In this document: piece by piece, positions 23,837 to 38,817 of the stretch
How the letters are laid out: every line of letters starts with the position of its first letter
Position numbering within the stretch: position 1 is the first letter of the stretch
From: Paulinella micropora
Taxonomy: Eukaryota > Cercozoa > Imbricatea > Euglyphida
DNA length: 62,363 bases
Direction: 5' to 3'
Assembly (NCBI GenBank): GCA_009731375.1
Contig: BJOX01000020.1
Location: 1,157,698-1,220,060, forward strand
Notes under the pieces: model-generated
What the model was told of the DNA's origin: nothing
Database searches by the model: none
The model's input: only the letters and a program-made list of their open reading frames with translations
Translations under genes and position numbers: made by a program

Positions 23837-25002
23837 CATCATCATCATCATCATCGTCGTCGTCGTCGTCGTCATCATCATTCTCATCCATCATCATCCT
23901 CATCATTATCATTATTTAGGCCGCGGCATCGAATGGGACGGTGCCACCTGCGCACGTCCCCGACAAGAACAAACAAGTTACCCCGGAATATGTGCGCGGG
24001 TATGTATGCACCTACCTATGTGTGTATGAATATGTGAGCAAACAAATTCACTACGTATGTATGAATGTATCTATACACGTATGAAGTTATCGATGTTATA
24101 TTTAAGTTTTCATGTACTCAAAAGAACAAACAAGCTACCCTGGAGTACGTGCGCGGGTATGTATGCATCTATGAGAAATTCCTAGTCCTTAAGCGCAATA
24201 AACAATGACTTCCAGCTCTTCGTTCTCAGCCATGTCTGCTTGTTGTGGCTCTTGCAGTAGCTCGTTGGAAAGCTCTTGATGAGAGCTTTCTGATGGGCCA
24301 TTGCATAGATTCGGGACGCAAGTATTGGCTCAGAACGAAGCGCTTGAACTCATTGCTCATTGTGTTTAAGGACTAGGAACTTCTCATGTATGTATGTGCT
24401 GAACGAGAACAAACAAATTCACCCCGAAGTATGTCCGCGGGTATATATGCATTTATCTATGTATGTATAAAGATATCGATATTATGTGTAAGTTTTCCGT
24501 GTACTGAACAAGAGCAAACAAACCACCCCGGTGTATGCGTGTGGGTATGTATGCATGTATCCATGTATATATATATGAGAATATCGATGTTATGTTGACT
24601 TTTTATGTATCACATCACCAGTGTAATACTTCAAATAATAAACTGAAAATTATAGTAGCTATAATATGAATAGTCTGAAATATAAACATAAAAATACGAA
24701 TCTAATCAAACGGATATAAATATAAATATGAACACATTTGCACATATTATATATATATATGTATATGTATATATATATATTTATATATATATATATATGA
24801 TGTCCAGATATACTGCCCCTTCGATGCTGCAACCACATGACTTTGTGCGTGCCTTCACTCCTGGTAATCTTTATCTATCTATCTCTCTATCTTTCTCTCT
24901 ATCTATCCATCTTTTTATCTATATCCGTCTTTTTCTATTTATCTATCTATCTATCTACCTATCTACTTATCTACCTACCTACCTATCTATCTATCCATCT
25001 TT

Positions 25003-25033
<31 letters not shown>

Positions 25034-25066
25034 CCTACCTATCTACCTACCTACCTACCTACCTAC

Positions 25067-25101
<35 letters not shown>

Positions 25102-25167
25102 CCTATCTATCTACCTATCTATCTATCTATCTATCTATCTACCTACCTACCTACCTACCTACCTATC

Positions 25168-25198
<31 letters not shown>

Positions 25199-26268
25199 CT
25201 ATTCATCTCTTTTAATCTATCCGTCTTTCTCTTTCCTTTTCCTCGATGTCTGGTCTTTTCTTTCTTTCCCGCTGGGATATAATTTATGTATGTAGTATGT
25301 ATGTATGTATATAGCCACATCTGAGCAAGACAAAGCCATGACTGCGCTCAAAAAAGCCCTAGGGTATGAATTTACATATACATATGCACATATTTCCATA
25401 TATACATATACATACACATACACATATACATATATATATACATATATAATATATATAGGGAGGACATGAAAGCCTGTTCGGTGCAAGAACGAATCAGGTG
25501 CTGTGTGTACATATGCATATACATATACAGGCGTATGAGAAATTCCTAGTTCTTAATTGAAATCAGCCGTATGACTTGAAGTGCTTCGTTCTTAGCCGAG
25601 CCTGTTTATGATTGCTTGTGTTGCGCTTCGTTTGAAAGCTCTTATCGAGATCTTTCTAATGATTTATGACACGGGCCTTGGGTAGATGTATAAGCTGAGA
25701 ACGAAGGACCGACCGCAAGTTATTGTTTATTGTGCATATGAACTAGCAACTTTTGGGCTTCTGCACTATCGAAAAAAATATATATATATTTGTGTTTCGG
25801 GATAGTGTCGAATGGGACTTGTATAGCAATTTTGGCGATACATATACGTAAGTAAGTAAGTAGGTAGGTAGGTAGATAGATAGATGAAATATCGACTAAT
25901 GTCAGAAAAAAGGAGCTTCTGATTTCGTCAACCAAGGAAGTCTGTGGGTAAAGTATTAACCCGATGCCCAGCTAAGCCGTGATGTTTGCACTGAAGGGAC
26001 TGATACAGGCGATACCAAATCTCCCTAGTACCAGGCGGGGCCAGGGCTCGTTCCATAAGCGCCCCTTGCAGAACGAGCTCCCACCTCCATTACAGAGGAC
26101 CCAGTAAGCAGATGGAGTTTCGAGACTGTTCGACAGTCTAGTATAAACCGACAGAGCACTGTGGGTTTTATTCCGGGCTCAACAAGCGAGAAAGGGCACC
26201 CTGAGGGCACAGGATTGTGCTTCCCGTCGCTATTTCGGCATGTGACTTATAGGCGTATGGCTAGGCAC

Positions 26269-26329
<61 letters not shown>

Positions 26330-26803
26330 TCAGAACCTGTTCAAGTTGAATTATTTTTTATTATTATTATTATTTTTTTTAAATTTTATATATATATATA
26401 TATATTAATGCAATCAAGAACTACCAGTGTCTGATGAATGAATTTTGTATTTAAGAGAGGCATAAGAAGTAAGAACGCCTCATGAGTGAATTTTGTTGTG
26501 ACATAGATATTCGCGTAGAAATGTCTCGTGATAGCATATTATGCGGCTAGCCACAAATTTGACGTGTTTTGCGGGCGAGCCGGGCCGGCGAGCCCGTAAA
26601 ACACGTCAAAGTTGGCGCGGCCGCATATGTAGTTTTATCGGTAACCTGACCATATTTTGTGAAGGTGGTCGATAAATGAATTGTTGTGTGTGATAGAGGC
26701 ATTCGTATGGCCTTGACTCTGTGTGAGGCCGCCAACGTGGTACACACATACATACACATACGCATACATACATACATACATACATACATACACATACAGA
26801 CAT

Positions 26804-26848
<45 letters not shown>

Positions 26849-26915
26849 CATCTATCCATCTATCTATCTATCTATCTATCTTATACACAAAGGTGGAAAC
26901 CGCTCTGTTCTTACA

Positions 26916-26957
<42 letters not shown>

Positions 26958-27025
26958 CATATACACAGGTGGCTACTGCTCCGCTCTTACGTCGAGGCAA
27001 GCTCCTTCTTAAATACTCATACACA

Positions 27026-27067
<42 letters not shown>

Positions 27068-27113
27068 ATCTATCTATCTATCTATCTACCTACCTACCTA
27101 CCTACCTACCTAC

Positions 27114-27163
<50 letters not shown>

Positions 27164-27337
27164 GCTCCGCTCTTACGTCGAGGCAAGCTCGTTCTTAAAT
27201 ACTCATACACACTATCTATCTATCTATCTATCTATCTTTTTATCTATCTATCTATCTATCTATCTATCTCATATACACAGGTCGCTACTGCTCCGCTCTT
27301 ACGTCGAGGCAAGCTCCTTCTTAAATACTCATACACA

Positions 27338-27416
<79 letters not shown>

Positions 27417-27544
27417 CCTACCTACCTACCTACCTACCTACCTACCTATCTATCTATCTATCTATCTATCTATATATCTACACACAGGTGGCTACTGCTC
27501 CGCTCTTACGTCGAGGCAAGCTCCCTCTTAAATACTCATACACA

Positions 27545-27581
<37 letters not shown>

Positions 27582-27672
27582 CATGTATCTATCTATCTAT
27601 CTATCTCATACACAGGTGGCTACTGCTCCGCTCTTACGTCGAGGCAAGCTTCTTCTTCAATACTCATACACA

Positions 27673-27722
<50 letters not shown>

Positions 27723-27790
27723 CATATACACAGGTGGCTACTGCTCCGCTCTTACATCGAGGCAAGCTCGTTCTTAAATACTCATACACA

Positions 27791-27848
<58 letters not shown>

Positions 27849-27935
27849 ATCTATCTCATATACACAGGTCGCTACTGCTCCGCTCTTACGTTGAGGCAAG
27901 CTCCTTCTTACATACTCATACACACTATCTATCTA

Positions 27936-27978
<43 letters not shown>

Positions 27979-29185
27979 TCATCTATCTATATCTATCTAT
28001 CTATCTATCTCATATACACAGGTGGCTACTGCTCCGCTCTTACGTCGAGGCAAGCTCGTTCTTTTTGCTCTGGCTGGAGTGTATGACACCCTCGTCAAGG
28101 TACATCCATCCATCCATCCATACATACATACATACATATATATATATTTACATATATATAAGCTTACTTGTCGTTCTCTGGCTGGAGTGTATGACACTCT
28201 CGTCAAGGTACATACATACATACATCCATCCATCCATACATACATATATATAACATTACATGTCGTTCTCTGGCTGGAGTGTATGACACTTTCGTCAAGG
28301 TACATACATACATCCATCCATCTATACATACATACATATATATAAGCTTACATGTCGTTCTCTGGCTGGAGTGTATGACACTCTCGTCAAAGTACATACA
28401 TACATACATACATACATACATACATGCATATATATACATACATGTCGTTCTTTTTGCTCTGGCTGGAGTTTATGACACTCTCGTCCAGCTACACACCATC
28501 TAAAGATTGTAGAGATAGAGAGATACAGATAGAGAAAAGAGAGATAAGGCTACCTGCCTTTGCCCTACCTGAGCGCCAAAAAAACATTGCTGCTACCGCC
28601 TCAAGCAGACACAGGCACCTTGGCGTACACATGGATCCATACATGCAGCATGATTCTTGTAGACAGAGAATGCATCACGGGATCTGAACTAACTGGTCTT
28701 GCTCCTGCTGCTGCTACGAGTAAAGAACAGCATCAACATACATGCATCGCGTTAGTATGTGCAGGATTTGCTGCACACGTGGTACACAAGATAGATAGAG
28801 ATAGAGATAGATATGGGGATAGGATACGGTGGCAATGTCCAAGTGAATGTTTAAAATTCTTGCAACCGTTTCCGATCATGGACTTACGCTTGCTGCTTTA
28901 AGAGCCCAATCTATATGTGATTCGTTTCTTATCTGATGATTGGTTTGAGCTTTCTTCTTGAACTGTCAAATCTATATATGTTTGCTTTCTGATTGGCGTG
29001 TTGTGTTATTGTCGTTTAGGTGTCCAAGAGTGAAGAACGTACGGCAGAGCTTTTCAGCAGCCTCGGCAAGCAAGTACGACTACATGCCATATTGATGATG
29101 ATGATGATGATGATTAATGATGATGATGATTGATGATGATGATGATGATGAATGATGATGATGATATTAAGCAATAATAATAATG

Positions 29186-29225
<40 letters not shown>

Positions 29226-29281
29226 TGATGATAATAATGATGATGATGATAATGATGATGATGGTGATGATAATAATAATG

Positions 29282-29314
<33 letters not shown>

Positions 29315-29406
29315 GTAATAATAATAATAATCATAATAATAATGATAATAATAATTTTAAGGGCTGCGCCCACACCTGAAAGGACGGTTTGCGGTGCGCT
29401 TCGCGC

Positions 29407-29475
<69 letters not shown>

Positions 29476-29887
29476 NNNNNNNNNNTTGGAGCGATCTCGG
29501 CCATTCATTTTGACACTACTTTGTCATTACATTCGAAATTCATAATTTCAACTATATCCCTAAAAAGCATCTCGTGACAAGCTTGCGAAAACACAAAGAA
29601 TCAGCCTCTAAGCCCCTTTGGCACAACTCTTAGAGCCTTGGAGCATTGTCAGTCATTCCTTTTGGCACTACTTTGCCAAAAAAAAAAAAAAAATTAAATC
29701 TCTTTTTCAACTGCTTCACTAGTTAGAGCGTGTCTGGGGTTGTGAAAATAAAAAAATCAGCCTCTCAACCCTTCTGGCACAACTTTGGGAGTCTTGGAGC
29801 ATTCTCAGCCATTTATTTTGGTGCCGGCAAATTCGCTTCGGGTACAGACAATTGCGGTGCTGGGTTCTTGGGGGGGGGGGGGGGGGG

Positions 29888-29920
<33 letters not shown>

Positions 29921-30536
29921 NNNNNNNNNNNNNNNNNNNNNNNNNNNNNNNNNNNNNNNNNNNNNNNNNNNNNNNNNNNNNNNNNNNNNNNNNNNNNNNN
30001 NNNNNNNNNNNGGGGGGGGGGGGGGGGCCCCCCCCCCCCCCCCCCCCCCTTCGACAGGGTGCGTTCAATTGCCGGAGGATCCGGCAAGTACTCCCACAAA
30101 AACAAGAAATTTGGCATTCAGGACACACCCCTAACGCAAGTATTTACTGAATTCCAAAAAAAGTATATCTGCATCAACATCGAGCCTGGGGCTAGCCACC
30201 CTGTCACTATGCGCTCCCAACTCCTCCTGGTTCCCACAGACCATGATTTATAGGGACAGGGGGTGCAGAAAATGGGGTGAAAAAAACAAGGAATTTTGGC
30301 ATTCAGGACACTCCCCTAACGCAAATATTATATTTGCGTGAATTCCAAAAAAAATGTATCAGCACCAACAATGAGTCTGGGGCTAGGCACCCTGCAAATA
30401 TGAGCTCCTAACTCCACCTGGTTCCCACAAACCATGATTTATTGCGTCAGGGATGCCGCAACTGGGTGGGGGGTACACAATTTCCATTTCCCTCCACCCC
30501 CACCCCCTACTCCGACACATTTCGAGGATAATGATA

Positions 30537-30579
<43 letters not shown>

Positions 30580-30820
30580 AATAATAATTACGATGATGAT
30601 AATGATTATGATATAATGATAATTATAATGATAATAATATTCAAAATTTGGAGGCACTGATCACCATACTGAGGTTCATGTTTGTGTGTGTTGTACACAC
30701 ATACATACATACATACATATGTGTTTCAGATTCAAAGAGTGCACGCCCTGGGCTTGCCTCCCATGACAGATATGGTGCACGCAGCTCAATTATTTAACAG
30801 GTAGCTATGTAATCTATCTG

Positions 30821-30860
<40 letters not shown>

Positions 30861-31081
30861 GCCTGCCTTGACGGGTATTATGCATGCCGCTCAATTATTC
30901 AACAGGTATGAATGAATGAATGAATGAGCGTCTACTTGCTGCTCGGCTATTATTGTTGTTGCTTTTGTTGTTGTTGTTATAACTGTGGATGTTGTATGTA
31001 TGTATGTATGTATGTATGTATATATGTATTTATGTATATATGTATGTATGGATGTATGTATGCATGTATGTATGTATGTAC

Positions 31082-31112
<31 letters not shown>

Positions 31113-31849
31113 TGTACATTGTATGTATGTATGTGTGTGATTTTAGATACAAGGATGTCAGATCCGCGTTGAGACAAAGACTTGATGTCGTTGTTGTTGT
31201 GTTATGCTATAACTAAGGATTTTTAGATAGATAGATAGATAGATACATTATGTTATGTTATGTTATGTTACGGAAGAGAAACAGAGAGAGAGAGAGAAAG
31301 AGAGAGAATGCATTGTGTGATTTTAGATACAAGGCTATGAGCTCGGCGTTGGACAAGAGTTGATATCGTTGTTGTTGTGTATCTATCTATCTATCTATCC
31401 CGACCGGGGCCGTGATGCAAAGGGTTGATGAAGTCGGGTTTGTAGAAGGTAACTCACAACGAGCGTGAACTCCTGAAATCTCGGCTTGCTTGTGCCATCA
31501 TCTCCTTATGGCACACGCTCCTGGGGGAGTGTTCTAATGTTGTTCTGTGTTATGCTATAACTATGTGTGATTTTCAGATACAAGGCCATCAGCTCTGCGT
31601 TGGACAAAGAGTTGATCCGAAGACCTATCGTTCCCGCCTCTCTCAAACAGGTAGACTCAATCTCAATCTAATCTAATCTAATCTAATCTAAATATAATTC
31701 TAATATAATCTAATCTCAATATAATTCTAATCTAAATCTAAACCTAAACCTAACCTAATCTAATCTAATCTGAGATTGAGATTAGATTAGATTAGATTAG
31801 ACCAGATAAATAGGTACTGGTATGTTCTAAACCATCTAAAAAAAAATTC

Positions 31850-31881
<32 letters not shown>

Positions 31882-32033
31882 TAGAGAGAGAGAATGTGTG
31901 TGCCTGTGTGTATATGTGCATGTACATGTGCAGCTTTTGGGTGAGGCTGAGAAGCATTTCATGATGACACAGAACGTGGCCGAGGCGCAGGTCAGTGCTA
32001 CTACTACTACTACTACTACTACTACCATCACTG

Positions 32034-32075
<42 letters not shown>

Positions 32076-32136
32076 TCACCACCTGCTGCTGCTGCTGCTG
32101 CTACTACTACTACCACCACCACCACCACTGTTGCTG

Positions 32137-32170
<34 letters not shown>

Positions 32171-32314
32171 CAGCACCTGCAACAGACATACAACTATTAC
32201 GGCAAATGTTTTTGCTCCAAATTTTGCTGGAAGCAACATGCTTTATTTTTGTTCTCAATTTCGGTGACAATAACAGTGTTTATGTAAGTCTGAGGATTTT
32301 CATGTTATCTATCG

Positions 32315-32352
<38 letters not shown>

Positions 32353-32771
32353 ACATACATACATGCATACATACATACATACACACATACACACATACAT
32401 ACATATATCCGCAGGTGGCGCTGGCAGAGGTGGCCCTGCTGGAGCTTGTCTATCTATCTATCTATCTATCTATCTACCTATCTATCTACCTATCTATACA
32501 TACATACGTACATACATACATACATACATATATCCGTAGGTTGCGCTGGCAGAGGTGGCCCTGCTATCTATCTATCTATCTACCTATATATCTATCTATA
32601 CATACATACATACATACATACATATAACCGCAGGTTGCCCTGGCAGAGGTGGCCCTTCTGGATCTATCTATCTAGCTATACATAGATACATACATACATA
32701 ATACATACACACACATATATTCGCAGGTTGCTCTGGCAGAGGTGGCCCTGCTGGAGCATATCTCAGCGGTG

Positions 32772-32802
<31 letters not shown>

Positions 32803-35800
32803 CCTTGCGCACCGCAGGGACATACCGCAGCCAGTTGATAATGATAGGTAGATAGATAGGTAGATAGATAGATAAGATAGATAGATAGATAGAGGCATAC
32901 ATGCATGCATATGTACCAACATGCAAACATGCATGCATACCAACATGCATGCATGCATTCATTTATTCATTCATTCATTCGTTCTTTTATTCTTCATTCA
33001 TGCATACGTACATACATAAAAGGTTTTCTTTTCTTGCGTAACTCCTTCAAGGCTATATCTGCTGCTAGCTAAGTCCCTGGCCACATACAAAACACTACAA
33101 ACACGCATGCATACTTATATACATTCATTCGTTTCTTCGTTCGCTTATTCATTCGTTTCATACATACACGTCACATTTCTTTCTTACCTGACCGTTCTAG
33201 ACTATCTCTTAGCTAAAGGCACAGACATATTGCGTTTGCTGCCTGTGACCAGGTGATTCCTGCTGCCAAGTCTTTGGCCGTTCTGCAAGAGACCGAGTCG
33301 CTGCTTTTCAACGGGCCGCAGGCGCGCGACCACTTCGGCCGCAAGTGTCGCGTCTGCTCCACTTACTTCGACCACACCCACCAAACCCGGCGCTGCAAGC
33401 GCTGTCTCTCGCTCGTCTGCCAGCAGCACGCCACCAACATCGGAGAGGTGGGAGTGGTGGTGACTGGAGACATTGTGAAGAAGTCTAAAGGTTTTTTCTG
33501 TGACGAGTGTCACCGAGGTAAGCCAGTAGACACAGCCAGCAACTGCCGCGCGTGTACTAAGAAGCTTGGTGACACGGATGTGCCCGGGAGACGGTGCAAA
33601 AACTGCGAGTACAGCTTCTGCTACCCTTGCACGCCTCACCTCAAGACCGTCACAGTTTTGCTTCAGATCGATGCGGGGACGGTCAAGAAGTCAAAAGGCT
33701 TTGTGTGCGAGGGCTGTTTCTCCGGACACAACCCGCGCGAGCAAGGCCTCACCGATGACAAGACGCCATCGGCTGAGCCTTACAACTACAAGTATGTGGA
33801 TCCATCTGACCTGATGCTGACCTTGGGGTACCGCCATGAGTTGATCGCGCAGGCCGAGGCAGCGCTGCAGATCGCAGAGCTAGCCAAAGTGGAGAAGATT
33901 CTGAAGGAGGTGGCCTCAGCCACACCGTCGCTCGGCCCTGTTACCTCCCAGCTCAAGGATTGGAGAGATCACTTGGTAGCGCATCAGGCCTTCCTGTCGA
34001 CGCACGCGGAGGTAACGATACACCCAAAGCATGAAGCGGGAGGCAAGTTTCTGGGAAATCACCCGCAAATATTCCCAAATTTTTGTTTGTATGTATATAT
34101 ATATGTATACATATGTTTATCTGGCGTAGGTGCATGGCAAGCTTGGACCAATCATGGAGGGCATTCGGGAAATCATTGCGGCTAAAGGCATGGCCCGTAA
34201 GCAGCAGAAGAAGAAAACCAAGGAGGCGAAGAAGGCGAAGGAAATCCTGAAGGCCGGCACGATCAGTGCAGCAGCGCAGATTTTGATGCAGTTGTCTTCT
34301 CTGCAGACCCGCCTGTCCTCCTCGGCTGAGCCGTTCTTCAAAGATGTCACCCTGAAGGCGCTGCCCTTTGAAAAAGAAGCCAACGAGTTAAGGAATCAAA
34401 TCGTCCGAACACTGGAGCAGATCACTGCTATGGCAAAGCTGCTTTGTAACGTGCCTGACGAACCACCAGTTCTGCCGAAGCCTCCCTTGCCCAAGGACTT
34501 TGTTGATCCTCTTCCTTCCCCTTCTCTCTACCTGGGAGTACTTGACACTGTTGCTCGTGCATCCGCTATTGCGGCCGCGCTGGCAGCCAAGGCCTTACCT
34601 TTCCCTTGCGTCAAAGGACTGGAGCAGATCGCCAACAGGTATCAAAAGGGGCTCAAGCGCTTGCAAGAGCTGCAGGTGGAAAAAAGTAGAAGCCTTGCTA
34701 ACACCCCAGAAGCCAAATCGAAGCAAGACGAGGACAACCAGCCGAACTTCGTAAGCGATGTCTCTGTCGCTCCTACCCCCACTAGCAAGTCTCGTCTACC
34801 GCCCCCACGGCCCACTCCAACCCCCAGGGCGAAGACAGATGCTGCAGCTTCGTTCGATGATGGCAAGTCACTTCTGGGGCCTGTGCTCGGGCGCATGGCT
34901 GACTTATCCTACGTCAAGCTGCAGCTGAAACGCCTCGAGACCAACACAGCCCTGCACAGCCTGACTGGATATGCACGGGTCAAGTCATTGCTCACTTCCT
35001 TAGCCACGGCTCTGGTCACTTTGCCGTCTTCGCACAAGCACCTGCAGTCCAGCTTGGTCATTTTGCTGGAGCACACGCGCATCATGGCAGGTGGCCAGCC
35101 CAGCTCCCCTCAGTCCAAACCACTGGACAAATTGGAGGCGGACCTCGACAGCATGATTAAGGAGCTCAGCACCTCCATCGCCGAGGTTGAGCAGGAAGCA
35201 GAGGCGATCGCGGGGCCGCATGTGTCGCAATTCATGGCGCCTCCTCCTCCACCACCTCCTCCACCTCCTTCGGGCTCCCCTGAGCAGAGAATAGAAGCGG
35301 ATGACGGGACCATGGTTCCCCCGCCTCCGCCTCCTGATATCGAATCGCCTATGCGCTCCGACCATTCGGAACCAACTCCTGTGCCTCCTCCAGTCCCGTC
35401 CGACGTCTCCCGTGCCTCGCCGGCTCCTGCGCGCTCCCCACATGCCTTGACCTGTCTGATGGAGACCAGCAGACACGTCTTGTTCTACCTCGAGAGCCAG
35501 CGCGAGCTGTTGGAGACTTCCGAGCAGCTCCTAGCCACCATGATCAGAGAGCAAAAAGATGGTGTGGATGAGACGTACTTGTGGGGCAATGGACACGGGC
35601 CCTTCTCTCCCCCGGTCAAGTCGCCCAAGTCGACCACCTTGATGGATGACGACGACATGTCTGCTCAAGCCACGCTACTGGATAGGCACAAGCCCTTGAT
35701 CAAAGCAGGGCTGGAGCGCCTGGCCATCGGCACTGCCTGCTACAGAGAATCTCTCTCGCTGTCCAAGCAGATGGACCGGCTGGTTATTGTGCGAGAACGA

Positions 35801-38785
35801 GTGGCCCCTGTGCCGCCTGTGGACCTTCTGCGCTCTCTGTATGAGCCGCAGCAGCTGTGTGAGAGGCTGTTGCGGGCGATGTTAAACGTCATCGAGCTGC
35901 AGGAGATGCCCGCGTCGCCTCAGGAGTCACAGGTGGTGGAAAGGGCGTTGGAGTCCGAGATCGAACAGGCTGTGGCCTACAACAACTCCACCGGCTTCCA
36001 GGACAACCACCTCATGCAAAGCATGCTCTTGGAGTCCTGGTGTGAGAAGGCTCAGCTGCTTCTCAAGCACTATGCGCTGCAGAGAGAAATCGGGTCGGTG
36101 GTGAGCAAGGTCGAGACGTTCCTTGCCATCCATGCCGATGACACTCGCTCTCCTCTGGAGGAAAGCCAGGCTGCCTCAGCTGCTCACCAGGCTGTGGAAG
36201 ACGAAATGGTGGCTTTGCTGCGTGTTCTGTCTGCCACGCTGGTCAAAGCGAAGGACCTCTTGGAGTCCACGGATAGTGAGGTGGCCCGCTTGGAGAAGTA
36301 CGGCAGATTTCTGCAAGAGTTTGGGCAGGATATGGCTGATCAACAGATGAAGGTCCGACGAATGACCATCTTTTCTTTCCAAACCAACCTGGCAAAAGCG
36401 CTTAACATGCGTCGTCGTGTGGGGCGGATTCAGCAAGGCGTGTCGACTGCCGGCTACAAAGCGCCGCCACCCCCTCCCGTGGCCGAATACTCTCTGGATG
36501 AACTGCAGTCGCGGCTGCCGGAGCAAGGCGAAGAGAACGCAGAAGATGATGGCAAGCTCTGCCTTGTCGAGCCCATCCCGACCATCCTCCTCAAGAAAGA
36601 AATGGATGGAGAGCCTCTGTTCTTACGCGATTTCTGCAAAGCCGGAGAGACTCTGCAAGAACTCAAGAGTCTTGTGCCGCTTCTGTCCAGGACGCACAGT
36701 GCTAAAGCGCCAGACTTTGAAAGCGCGAAAGATGTGGAGGCCCTGTGGAGGGTGCTGGAGGAAGCACGCCACCTGCAGCGAGAAATCACTCAACGTGTCA
36801 CCAGCGTGCTGATCCAACTGCTGGGCAAAAGGTGATACATGATCTTTTCTATCTATGCCTATTTCCATCTCTGTTTCTATCTATGTCTATCTCTATCTCT
36901 AAGCCTACCTGTACATCTATCTCTACATGCATGCACATATCTAGGCAAACGGCTGGGCAGGAGGAGGAGCTGCTGGCGTTGGGCCCCTGCAGGCAAGTTG
37001 CGCTGGTAGCTACTTAGTCTATCTATCTATCTCTTTGTCTCTACTTATCTATCTATCTATCTATCTATCTATTTATCTGTTGATTGTGGTAGGCGGCGGA
37101 GGCTTTGGCTGAGGAGAAGAAAGAACTGGCCAGCTTTGAAGAAGTAAAGACCAACGTACAAGAGAAACTGCAGGCTCACGGACACGGCGCTGCTGGGCTA
37201 AGCGAGGAGGAGTTGAGCAAAATGCTGCAGAAAGTGGCACCTTTTCTCTCCTCGGAGGAAGCTACTGAGCAGCGGGAACTGCAGGAACATCTCGACTTGC
37301 ACCTCTATCATGCAGCCTTGGTGCGAGCTGAAGTCAAGGAGCGCTTGAAGAGCCCCAAGTCTGGGCTTAGCGCTCTCTCGTTCCAGCCGCCCCCCGCAGC
37401 AACCCCAAACAAGCTCGACTCCGCACCGGCCAGCTCGGAGCCCAAAGCAAAAGCTGGCGTAAAGCGTCTGCCGCCCCCTATCGGAGGGTCCCAGCCCTCC
37501 TCGGCCGCTCCTTCCCCTCACGTCGCTGCCTCGCTGAGCGCTTTGTCCTCACCTGTCTCGGACAGCAAGCGTGGGCTCTTCCCTCCCGGTTCGTCGTCCA
37601 AGCTGCCGCCTCCTAAGCCAGCCAACTTGCCCGTGCGGGCCAGCCCGAGCTCCGTGCAGCCTCGCTCGCCCCCGCCGCGCAACCAAGCAGGCATGCTGTC
37701 TCCCTCTGGCAGAAGTGCACCCCCTCCGGAAAAACCCAACTGGTATCTGACCCCGATGAAGCCTGAGCAGGAGGAGGACAAGGACGCGGAGAGCAAGGCA
37801 ATGGAGGAGGGCTTCTACGCTCCCTCGCGCAAGCTCAACTTCAATAAGCCCCAGGTCTCTTTTCTACAGGATGAGTCCAAGATGCCCAGCGCCATCCTGT
37901 ACCAGGGTATTCTGATGAAGCGCGCCACCTCGGGCTACAAGCGCTGGCAGCCCAAATACTTCGTGTTGTACCGCCATTGTATCCAGTGGTTCCGTTCCGA
38001 AGAGGAGGCCTACCGCATCATTCAGCGACAAGCTGAACGCGATCGGAGGATCGAGGCTGGGCCGGGCATGGGCGCTATCTCCATCTTTTCTATCAAGTAC
38101 GCGCAAGGGGTGGCGCTTCCTCAGCACGCTGCTACCACTGCGCTGAACCGGCGCGGACACCAGGGCTACTTTGATATCCTGCTCGGCAACTCGAGCAACG
38201 GCGTGCTGAATCACAAGATGGAGCTACGAGCAGCTAGCGAAGATGAGTCGGTGGGCTGGATCGACGCAATTAACGAAGCTTTGACAAAGGCTCTCGAGGA
38301 GGACCCCGCGGTGAAGAAGGCCATCCAGCGAGAGCTGAACCTTGAAGGCAAGTTTTGGAAGAACAAGGCCAACTTCACCACGTTGTGCAAGCACGCCAGC
38401 GACGAGCACGAGCAGGTGCAAGCGCTGCTGCTGGAGCGCAAGAAACAGCGCAGCAAGATCCTGGAGCAGGAGCGAGACAAGCACAACACGTTCAGGATGG
38501 ACCCTGGTTACGAGTTGTTGTCTGACAAGCTGACTGCAGCAAACCTCAACCTACTGGACGACTTGACGAAGGAGTACCCGGAGCTGAAGCGGTCAGAACA
38601 CCAAGCTATAGCTCACATGAAAAGACTGGGCGGGGTGGCCCTGCTGCAATCCACGCTCAACATGTGCCTCAGCGAGTTGCGCACGCCTGGACCCTTGGTC
38701 AACATCATGCAGCGGGCTTGCATCAAGATCTTGACGCAGCTGTTCCGGTCTTCCGCGGAAAGCAGCGATGTGCCCGATGTGCCGG

Positions 38786-38817
<32 letters not shown>

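Noticed and set aside
26957-27930. Acceptor echoes as true mutually exclusive exons
   Set aside because: They lack the 3' half of the exon and a donor at the break, and run into the microsatellite. As full exons they would add only TATC-coded sequence. Use as decoy acceptors remains possible.
26723-28345. A 540-codon open frame rich in Tyr, Leu, Ser and Ile
   Set aside because: It is a read-through of (TATC)n and its echoes. TATC repeats have no stop in any frame of that strand, so length is no evidence of coding.
29167-29508. Poly-Ile/Asn/Gly/Pro frames around the AAT and poly-C tracts
   Set aside because: Homopolymer and trinucleotide artefacts crossing an N gap.
36994-37000. GC-AG intron with donor CAG|gcaagt
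   Set aside because: The GT donor 12 bases later gives the phase needed by the 37093 exon; the GC site does not need to be invoked.
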